Assembly: GCA_902485915.1 (NCBI GenBank)
Contig: CABTMH010000207.1
Coordinates: 1-10,311, forward strand
Direction: 5' to 3'
DNA from: an uncultured Oribacterium sp.
GTDB taxonomy: Bacteria; Bacillota; Clostridia; Lachnospirales; Lachnospiraceae
Length of the DNA: 10,311 bases
The notes under the pieces: model-generated
What the model saw: the letters and a program-made list of their open reading frames with translations, nothing else
Told to the model about the DNA's origin: nothing
Databases searched by the model: none
In this document: in pieces, positions 1 to 5,474 of the stretch
Layout of the letters: each line of letters begins with the position of its first letter
Numbering within the stretch: the stretch's first letter is position 1
Position numbers and translations under genes: made by a program

Positions 1-19
1 CACGACGCTCTTCCGATCT
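1..19. other. Illumina TruSeq adapter remnant (left end)
   Basis: These 19 bases are identical to the 3' end of the TruSeq universal (P5-side) adapter, finishing in CTCTTCCGATCT. They are not genomic. Any reading frame crossing base 19 is artificial, and the real insert starts at base 20. Confidence 0.97.
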
Positions 20-127
20 CAAATATCCTGCGCACTGACGCCGGCATACACCTTAATATAGTACCATAATTTTTCAGAAAATACAGCTTTTTTTATCAGA
101 CAACCTTTTTGTCGTATGAAATGGTAC
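20..127 (-). other. A/T-rich leader downstream of rpmF, no gene visible
   Basis: This stretch lies beyond the rpmF terminator and runs to the edge of the insert. On the minus strand it is A/T rich and shows no start codon with a convincing ribosome binding site. In relatives the next gene after rpmF is usually plsX (phosphate acyltransferase), so this is probably the 5' region of that gene, with its start cut off. A 7-bp inverted repeat, GTACCAT at 61-67 and ATGGTAC at 121-127, brackets the segment. Confidence 0.5.
58..85 (-). promoter_or_regulatory. Possible extended -10 promoter toward the gene after rpmF
   Basis: On the minus strand there is a TGG-TACTAT element (66 to 58), which fits an extended -10 box. 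A weak -35-like TGTATT (85 to 80) lies 16 bp upstream. It sits after the rpmF terminator, where a fresh promoter for the next gene would be needed. The -35 match is poor, so the call rests on the extended -10 and the position. Confidence 0.35.
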
Positions 128-155
128 AAAAAAAAGACTCCGAAGAGTCTCTTTT
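128..155 (-). terminator. Intrinsic terminator of rpmF (UUCG loop)
   Basis: Read on the minus strand, AGACTC (150 to 145) pairs perfectly with GAGTCT (140 to 135) around a TTCG tetraloop (144 to 141), followed by eight T residues (135 to 128). A short A run precedes the stem, so it may also stop transcription on the other strand. It starts 20-odd bases after the rpmF stop codon, a standard place for a rho-independent terminator. Confidence 0.9.
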
Positions 156-175
156 CTGATGGTTGCAGTTTATTA

Positions 176-355
176 TTACTGAACCTTAACAACTTCTTTT
201 TTATTGTAAGCTCCGCAAGCCTTGCAGACTCTGTGAGGCATAACAAGAGCACCACACTTAGAACACTTAACAAGGTTCATCTTTCCCATCTTCCAGTTCG
301 CTCTTCTAGAATCTCTGCGAGCCTTCGATGAATGATTCTTAGGACAAATTGACAT
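176..355 (-). CDS. rpmF: 50S ribosomal protein L32
   Basis: This 59-residue protein is a complete bacterial L32, a structural protein of the large ribosomal subunit. The N-terminal basic stretch contains SKARRDSRRANWK. The C-terminal half is a zinc ribbon with cysteines at 31, 34, 44 and 47 (CSKCG and CKACG), so this is the zinc-binding form rather than the cysteine-free form. The MSICPKN opening resembles Lachnospiraceae proteins. The frame stays open 13 codons further upstream, but the start at 355 is chosen because a near-perfect Shine-Dalgarno AAGGAGGT (369 to 362) sits 6 bases before it and the family begins there. The gene has its own consensus promoter and its own terminator, so it is transcribed independently of the pel operon. 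Its codons favour U-ending forms, as expected for a highly expressed ribosomal gene. Confidence 0.97.
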   Translation of the reverse strand: MSICPKNHSSKARRDSRRANWKMGKMNLVKCSKCGALVMPHRVCKACGAYNKKEVVKVQ

Positions 356-361
356 ATTTAC

Positions 362-369
362 ACCTCCTT
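362..369 (-). promoter_or_regulatory. rpmF ribosome binding site
   Basis: AAGGAGGT on the minus strand, 6 bases ahead of the ATG at 355. It settles the start of rpmF over an in-frame ATG further upstream at 394, which lacks such a site and overlaps the promoter region. Confidence 0.9.
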
Positions 370-383
370 CGTCATACCGGGTA

Positions 384-412
384 ATTATATCCATACGGCT
401 TTTTTATGTCAA
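384..412 (-). promoter_or_regulatory. Consensus sigma-70/sigma-A promoter of rpmF
   Basis: The minus strand carries a perfect TTGACA (412 to 407) and a perfect TATAAT (389 to 384) separated by exactly 17 bp. Transcription would start near 377, giving a leader of about 20 bases before the rpmF start codon. Such an ideal promoter fits a strongly expressed ribosomal protein gene. Confidence 0.93.
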
Positions 413-435
413 GTAAAAACCTAGAAGGTTTTTAC
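413..435. repeat. Perfect palindrome touching the rpmF -35: operator or pel-operon terminator
   Basis: GTAAAAACCT and AGGTTTTTAC form a perfect 10-bp inverted repeat around a 3-base centre, and it ends on the base next to the TTGACA box. There are two readings. It may be the intrinsic terminator of the upstream pel operon: the arms carry A5/T5, but there are only four G/C pairs and no long U tract after it. Alternatively it may be a repressor or activator site for rpmF. The sequence alone does not decide between them. Confidence 0.55.
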
Positions 436-578
436 GATTGCACACTCGAGTTAGGATACTACGAGATGCGATGAAATGCAAGTGGAAATTTCAGAAATTT
501 CTCCAGCTGTGCCCGCTAGTGTTACGGTTCACTCGTTAACTGGATTCAGGCAGGGGGGCCAGAGGGGCGGCAACATTT
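436..578. other. Spacer between pel operon and rpmF, no gene seen
   Basis: No credible gene is present between the stop codon of the DUF4832 gene and the palindrome near 413-435. It contains an imperfect hairpin at 483-505 (TGGA/TCCA outer pairs, then AATTT/AAATT, with a 2-base bulge) and a G-rich patch on the plus strand at 551-570. No hairpin followed by a clear U tract was found directly after the operon. Composition shifts here from the G/C-richer operon to the A/T-richer rpmF region. Confidence 0.6.
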
Positions 579-2072
579 TCATGTCAGAAGATACATCCCG
601 TCGAGTGTCGGTACGTCCATCGCCAGCTGCACGGCTGGTTTTCCGGTTTCCGGGTCCTCGATGCCGATGTAGAGCTGCGTGTTTTCGGCATCGAGCTCTG
701 CAGCCGGGATCAGAACCTCCGCGCTCGCCTCGCTGTCCTCCGGGATCTTCGTGAGCTGGAGTCCGCCCACCGGATACGAGCTGCACTGCGTTCGGTCACC
801 GCCCTTCACGAGATACAGCTTCACCGGCCAGTCGAAGTACATCGGCGCGAGTCCGTCATTTCGCAAGGTGACGCACACGCACTTATACTCCGCTGGCGTA
901 CCCATCTGGCCAGTCAACCGCTTATACAGGGCAGCCAATGCTCCGTCATCGGTGGTGGCGTCGGAGATGCGGATCTCCGTCACGCGGTAGCGATAGCCGA
1001 GCATGCCCTGGATTCTCCGCGCGTTTCGGAGAGCTGTTTCAGACAGCGGCCCGTCACCGTCTGTCCCATCTTCTTCGCCTGCGTCCGCTGCTGCGCTATC
1101 TTCCGCAGCGCCTCTCATGTCCGGGATCTTCGGCCCGAGGAAGGATGGATGCGATGCTTCGATCAGCTTCAGGGTGCTTCGGAAGTCACGGTTCAGCATG
1201 TTTTCCATCGACAGGCTGCTGGTATATTCTCCGCCCACCGGTGCGCTGTTCCATATATCCGAAAGCGGCCTGATCGCATCCTCTTCCTGTGCCGAGCCGA
1301 AGTCTGCGCCTTCCGAAAGCTCCTGGAGGAGGCGTTCCGTCTCCGGCACGTTTCCCGTGACATCGTTATAGATCCCGGTTCCCTCCGGCATCTCCTGAAA
1401 GCTTCGGCGTGACAGAAGCCGTGCGTTCGAAAAGGCTGCCACATACGCCTCAACATACTCCTTCCGTATCTCCGTCTTCGGAAGATATGGCAAACCATCC
1501 GTATACTTCACATGCCACTCGCCCCAGTGACCGAGGCTGCCGAGCTCCACATAGGACACGAAGGCGCCCCAGTTTTCTGCGAAGTAGCGCCCGATTTCGC
1601 GTAACGCGCGGTGATGTTCTTTCCGGAAGACTGCATCGGCATAATCCGGACAGTAGCCGCGGCCGTAGTCGATCGCGTAGTCCACTCCATCGCCGGTCGC
1701 CGCATAGAGCCAGTCCGGGATATCGCGGTGCGCCTCCTCACCCGGAAGATCGCAGACGAAGCGCAGTACCGCATGCTTCCCTTCTGCTCTCCAGCGCGAA
1801 AGATGATTCGCTTCTGCGATCGCATCCCAGTTAAACTTCCCGCGCTCCGGCTCGAGCTCCCGCCAGGTGAGATCGATATACACGAGCGATGTCTCCGTAT
1901 ACGGTTCGCTCTCCTCCGCATTCTGCATATAGCCGATAAGCGGATTCACGAAAAATGCATCCGATTTCTGGTACTGTATCCGCTCCTCTGCCGCTGCCGT
2001 CCGAAGCCCACAGCCGGTACTCATCAGGCAGAGCAGCCCGCAGAGACATGCGATGATTCTCTTTTCCATCAT
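579..2072 (-). CDS. DUF4832 lipoprotein with predicted TIM-barrel (glycosidase-like) fold
   Basis: This 497-residue exported protein starts with a basic, hydrophobic signal ending in MSTGC (Cys21), a permissive lipobox, so it is probably a membrane-anchored lipoprotein. Around residues 64-82 the pattern TWRELEPERGKFNW resembles the second-strand region of TIM-barrel glycosidases. ELGSLGHWGEWH (residues 176-187) carries glutamates at 176 and 185 that could be catalytic. A short acidic Ala/Asp/Glu/Gly stretch (about 321-343) separates the barrel from a C-terminal beta-rich domain with GYRYRV at about 359-364. Together these match the DUF4832 family, whose reaction is unknown. The start at 2072 follows GAGG with 6 bases of spacing; the longer frame to 2105 lacks such a site. 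It closes the pel operon. I infer that it binds or cuts the secreted polysaccharide, perhaps replacing the hydrolase domain of Pseudomonas PelA. Confidence 0.8.
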   Translation of the reverse strand: MMEKRIIACLCGLLCLMSTGCGLRTAAAEERIQYQKSDAFFVNPLIGYMQNAEESEPYTETSLVYIDLTWRELEPERGKFNWDAIAEANHLSRWRAEGKHAVLRFVCDLPGEEAHRDIPDWLYAATGDGVDYAIDYGRGYCPDYADAVFRKEHHRALREIGRYFAENWGAFVSYVELGSLGHWGEWHVKYTDGLPYLPKTEIRKEYVEAYVAAFSNARLLSRRSFQEMPEGTGIYNDVTGNVPETERLLQELSEGADFGSAQEEDAIRPLSDIWNSAPVGGEYTSSLSMENMLNRDFRSTLKLIEASHPSFLGPKIPDMRGAAEDSAAADAGEEDGTDGDGPLSETALRNARRIQGMLGYRYRVTEIRISDATTDDGALAALYKRLTGQMGTPAEYKCVCVTLRNDGLAPMYFDWPVKLYLVKGGDRTQCSSYPVGGLQLTKIPEDSEASAEVLIPAAELDAENTQLYIGIEDPETGKPAVQLAMDVPTLDGMYLLT

Positions 2073-2153
2073 AAAAAACCTCAAGTCTGTATCATCGTCG
2101 TACATGCCACTTCATGTCGTATCATCCATCCTGACGCCATCGGGCAATCCCTC
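2073..2153 (-). other. 81-bp gap inside the operon with small repeats
   Basis: This is the only sizeable gap in the gene cluster. It contains two direct copies of GTATCATC (2089-2096 and 2119-2126, plus strand), two copies of GTCGTA (2097-2102 and 2116-2121) and a 5-bp inverted repeat ACATG/CATGT (2102-2106 and 2113-2117). No promoter or terminator with a U tract is evident. It may adjust expression of the last gene relative to the others. Confidence 0.45.
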
Positions 2154-2819
2154 TCAGCCGTGGTACTCGCCGTTGTACTGGATCAGGGTTACATCCCGGA
2201 CTCCCTCGAGGTCACGCATGCGCTCCGCGAAGCTGGTGTCACCGTTCCGCACGAAAACCTCCGCTGCAAGCTCGGTCTGATCTCTGCGCATCGTCTGTGA
2301 CTTCAGACGAAACTTCTGGCCCTGAAACGCACGTACGACATCCTCCTCCCGCGCCGGTGCTTCATAATGAATCACCGCGATGTAGATCTGTCCCTTCTCC
2401 TGATGATAGTAAAAGGCCACGATCATCACCACCATCACGAGCGAAGCGATCAGTGCGAGTCCATACATCGTCGCACCGGTCGTTATGCCGACCGTGATCG
2501 TCCAGAACAGATACAGGAGATCCATGGGATCCTTGATGGCGGTTCGGAAGCGAACGATGGACAGCGCGCCGACCATACCGAGGGAGATCACGACGTTCGT
2601 ACTGATGGCCAGCGTGACCATACAGGTCAGTACGCACATGCCGACGAGTGTGACCGCGAAGCTGCGGCTATAGATGACCCCGGAATAGAAAGTCTTATAG
2701 ACCAGATAGATGAACACACCGAGCAGCACCGCCGCAAGCAGTGAAATCGCGAGGCTGCCCATATCATAGGTCCCCATCTGCTTCAGAAATGAATTTTTGA
2801 TAACGTCTTTTACACTCAT
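2154..2819 (-). CDS. DUF4956 family integral membrane protein
   Basis: This 221-residue protein has hydrophobic segments near residues 22-41, 53-72, 100-115 and 117-137, and a soluble C-terminal tail of about 80 residues. The diagnostic feature is the conserved stretch around 80-98, GMVGALSIVRFRTAIKDP, which places charged Arg and Lys residues next to a membrane segment and is typical of DUF4956. No activity is established for the family, but it is commonly found beside VTC-domain and CotH genes, as here. Two tandem ATG codons are available. The second (2819) is preferred because AAGGAG (2832 to 2827) is 7 bases ahead of it and the family tends to begin MSxKD. The first (2822) would overlap the upstream stop as ATGA. 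I infer that it is the membrane partner of the polyphosphate polymerase. Confidence 0.87.
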   Translation of the reverse strand: MSVKDVIKNSFLKQMGTYDMGSLAISLLAAVLLGVFIYLVYKTFYSGVIYSRSFAVTLVGMCVLTCMVTLAISTNVVISLGMVGALSIVRFRTAIKDPMDLLYLFWTITVGITTGATMYGLALIASLVMVVMIVAFYYHQEKGQIYIAVIHYEAPAREEDVVRAFQGQKFRLKSQTMRRDQTELAAEVFVRNGDTSFAERMRDLEGVRDVTLIQYNGEYHG

Positions 2820-3592
2820 CATTTAACTCCTTCGCTCTCCGCCCAGTAGTCGAAACCATGCAGATAACGCGTCTTCTCATAGCATAGCACATATTTGGAC
2901 AGGGCCGTATACTCCGCCGCGGACGGCAGAATCGTTTTCCGGACGATATCCGGAAGAAACTCGGTAAACTTCACTTCCATGACGGTCTTCCCCGGCTCCA
3001 GTACCGGAAGCGTCGGCAGCGCCGGATCGAAGAGATCCTCGCTGAGGATCGCCGCGCGGACATCTCGATCGAAGGTCACACGCACCGTGCCTGCCTCCAT
3101 GATAAAGGGCTCCCGCTCATAGTCCACGATCACCCGTGGCCGCATCACGTGCGATACACACTCTACATAGAATTCCCTGCAGAGCGGTGCCGGATGCTGC
3201 AGCAGAAACGCATACTCGCCACGAAGGATACGCTCCACCTCGTCTCGCGTAAGCCTCGCCGACTCCTTGAAGATGTACGGACCGGATTTTCGCTTCCGCT
3301 CGAGCTGGATCACATCGTCCTGACAGTTATAGATGCGGATACGGTACTTCTGCCGTTCCATCACACCCATGTCCTTCTCTTCATACGCGGAGTTCCAGTA
3401 ATCATCGAAGTAGAGACTTCGAATCAGATACTGCCCGTTCACGGCATGCGGATCCAGCTGAAACAGCGGCCGCATCCGGGTCTTGAGAAGCTCACGTTCC
3501 CCCTCGTTGATGAGAAATTTCAGTTCATGGCGGAAGGGCTTCGCCGGACGCTCCGGCGTTTTGATCATCGATGTCAGATTCCACGCGTTCAT
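2819..3592 (-). CDS. VTC-domain polyphosphate polymerase
   Basis: This 257-residue soluble protein matches the VTC domain (triphosphate tunnel metalloenzyme fold), the catalytic part of yeast Vtc4, which makes polyphosphate from ATP. Tunnel motifs are visible in order: FRHELKF (20-26), SLYFDD (59-64), YRIRIYN (83-89), LERKRK (97-102), RVTFDRD (171-177), MEVKF (205-209) and LSKY (231-234). The basic and acidic residues that line the active site are therefore present and the enzyme looks intact. It has no membrane segment or signal peptide, so it acts in the cytoplasm, unlike the yeast protein with its own transmembrane region. The ATG at 3592 lies one base after the CotH stop (TGATATG). A TTG nine bases earlier has poorer spacing from its candidate site. 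The tight coupling on both sides suggests a shared complex with CotH and DUF4956. Confidence 0.9.
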   Translation of the reverse strand: MNAWNLTSMIKTPERPAKPFRHELKFLINEGERELLKTRMRPLFQLDPHAVNGQYLIRSLYFDDYWNSAYEEKDMGVMERQKYRIRIYNCQDDVIQLERKRKSGPYIFKESARLTRDEVERILRGEYAFLLQHPAPLCREFYVECVSHVMRPRVIVDYEREPFIMEAGTVRVTFDRDVRAAILSEDLFDPALPTLPVLEPGKTVMEVKFTEFLPDIVRKTILPSAAEYTALSKYVLCYEKTRYLHGFDYWAESEGVK

Positions 3593-3593
3593 A

Positions 3594-5474
3594 TCACCCA
3601 AGGTCCTTTTCTTCTACGATATCCTCTGAAATCGTACCATCGGCATCTACATAAAAGCACTTCGTACCATACACCTTTCCATCTTCCGTCACATAGTAAT
3701 CGAAGGCGTCCTGCGTATGCCCTGCGTCATCGGTGACACTTACCTTCAGGAAATACTGTCCCGCCGGCAGTAGCTCGGTCGTCCATTCCGGCCATGCGCC
3801 CTCATAGGACGCCACCACCTCTGTGCCATCACTGTTTCGGGTGATGCTCGCGTGATACAGGAGGGTACCATCCCGGAAGGCATAGGATGGATCCCAAACG
3901 ATCCGAAGCTTCCCCTGCCCATCCGGCTCCGGGACGCCGATATAGAACGGCATCGGCTTATCGAGGGATGCCCGGTAAGACTGATACGCCTCTTCGACGT
4001 TTCGGTAGATGTTTTCGGTCAGCGTATCATACTGCGCTTCCGTGAGCGGTGCGTTCATGATATCCGGCTGCTGATAAACATAGCTTTTCACGACCGCAGC
4101 ATAGCGCTCTGCCATGCTCGTCATATGCTCCTTCGTAAGTACATGCGTGCGCAGATCCTCGATGGCCTCGTTCAGCACGCTGCGAAAATGCGCCGACTGC
4201 AGACAGCGACGGAACAGGATATTCCCCCAGTAGTTGGAAATCCCACGTTCCCAGCTGCTGTTTTCGCTGCGTCCCATGAGCGCATACTGCTCATAAAACA
4301 GTGCACCATCCAGATCCCATGGGAGAATATAGAAGCGATCGACGTTCTTCGGACTGTAGATATAGAAATTCCGGTTCTGCGTATCCGCATTTCCCATCAG
4401 GATCTGGAACGCCATCCAGTAGGCGATGTTCTCCTCATCGAGCCAGTCTGAAATCAGCTGATCTGATTTCACGGAATAGTCGTTAATCTCCTCCAGCATA
4501 CGGATCAGCTTGCTGTGATCATGATCTCCCTTGATTTCCAGCCGTGCTTCAAAGGCCTTCTGGTCGAAATCCGGATCCGTCTCCAGTCGAATCGTATCTT
4601 CATCACGATAGAACTCGAAGGCGTTCACCTTATAAAGCTGGCCATAACGGTCGAGCCCATGGGCACGCAGGGCGGTCTTGTTCAGCTGCTCTACCTGTGT
4701 ATACAGGCCATAGTCCTGAAAGCGTTCATTGGCAGGATCCGTCGTCTGATCCTTCACATAGAGATGGACGAACTGGGTGCGCAGCGACATGAGCTGCGGG
4801 ATCTCCTTCAGCAGATCGAAGGCCAGCTTGTTTCGATAGCGAAGCCCATCGCTCTGATGCTTGTTAAGCGCGATCGTCTGCTGCCCATGCCAGCTTCCAT
4901 GCGCATCCTTCAGCCGGATCTTATAATTTTTCTGAGCATTCATACTAGATGTCTGCCCGCGGATCTGGACGGTTGCATTCGGCGCACTTTCTCCGAAGCC
5001 GAGTTCTCCGGCCACCGGTCCGTTTTCATCGCCGACCTGCAGCAGTCCCTCTACCTGGTAGCGATCGACCCCCATCGTCTCATAATCATATACCGAGTAG
5101 CTGTTGATGGATGCCCAGCTGTGATCCGTGTTGTCTGCTTTATTTCCACGACGCACGGTCAGGTACATCGTAACCACCGAATCCTCCGCATCTTGTTCAT
5201 ACAGCGTCGACTTATCCTCGAGGTGCGGCACTTCAGCTGCCGTCTCGACGACCGTCGTCGGCAGGTCCGCCGCATCCATCGAGGAGGCGGAGCTCTCCTC
5301 CGCTTCTTTATTCGCTGCACTCTCCGCTTCCTTCGTCGTCGTCGATTTTTCTTCGCTGATATGCAGCTGAGAAAGGGCACCGTTATAGGCAGCACTCCCC
5401 ACAGACAGGGCCAGCAGCAGGACCACGATCAGCATCATCGGCCCGATGTTTTTTCCTTTTAAGAAATCTCGCAT
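3594..5474 (-). CDS. CotH-family protein kinase, membrane anchored, extracytoplasmic
   Basis: This 626-residue protein has an N-terminal anchor (about 11-30), a linker rich in Ser, Thr, Glu and Ala (about 42-82), a CotH kinase domain (about 100-505) and a C-terminal beta-rich segment (about 508-626). Kinase-like marks are IRGQTSS (171-177), GLYTQVEQ (256-263), GNADTQNRNF (361-370) with the probable catalytic Asp364, and PWDLDGAL (385-392) with the probable metal-binding Asp387. CotH of Bacillus is an atypical kinase that phosphorylates spore coat proteins. This one appears to face outward and sits in an exopolysaccharide operon, so its substrate is more likely a wall or matrix component. The start at 5474 follows GGAGG at 4 bases and overlaps the end of pelG by 16 bp. 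All key acidic residues are present. Confidence 0.92.
   Translation of the reverse strand: MRDFLKGKNIGPMMLIVVLLLALSVGSAAYNGALSQLHISEEKSTTTKEAESAANKEAEESSASSMDAADLPTTVVETAAEVPHLEDKSTLYEQDAEDSVVTMYLTVRRGNKADNTDHSWASINSYSVYDYETMGVDRYQVEGLLQVGDENGPVAGELGFGESAPNATVQIRGQTSSMNAQKNYKIRLKDAHGSWHGQQTIALNKHQSDGLRYRNKLAFDLLKEIPQLMSLRTQFVHLYVKDQTTDPANERFQDYGLYTQVEQLNKTALRAHGLDRYGQLYKVNAFEFYRDEDTIRLETDPDFDQKAFEARLEIKGDHDHSKLIRMLEEINDYSVKSDQLISDWLDEENIAYWMAFQILMGNADTQNRNFYIYSPKNVDRFYILPWDLDGALFYEQYALMGRSENSSWERGISNYWGNILFRRCLQSAHFRSVLNEAIEDLRTHVLTKEHMTSMAERYAAVVKSYVYQQPDIMNAPLTEAQYDTLTENIYRNVEEAYQSYRASLDKPMPFYIGVPEPDGQGKLRIVWDPSYAFRDGTLLYHASITRNSDGTEVVASYEGAWPEWTTELLPAGQYFLKVSVTDDAGHTQDAFDYYVTEDGKVYGTKCFYVDADGTISEDIVEEKDLG

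Noticed and set aside
19..273. 84-codon minus-strand open frame running into the left edge
   Set aside because: It overlaps rpmF out of frame, crosses the intrinsic terminator and ends in adapter-derived bases.
483..505. Imperfect hairpin considered as the pel operon terminator
   Set aside because: The stem is A/T rich with a bulge and is not followed by a U tract on the minus strand, so it was left as a structure note only.
1611..2300. 229-codon plus-strand open frame spanning the DUF4832 and DUF4956 junction
   Set aside because: It crosses two well-supported minus-strand genes, and no motif or start signal supports it.
4515..5462. 315-codon plus-strand open frame opposite the CotH gene
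   Set aside because: Antisense to conserved CotH coding sequence, biased toward Ile, Leu and Arg, with no ribosome binding site or family resemblance.
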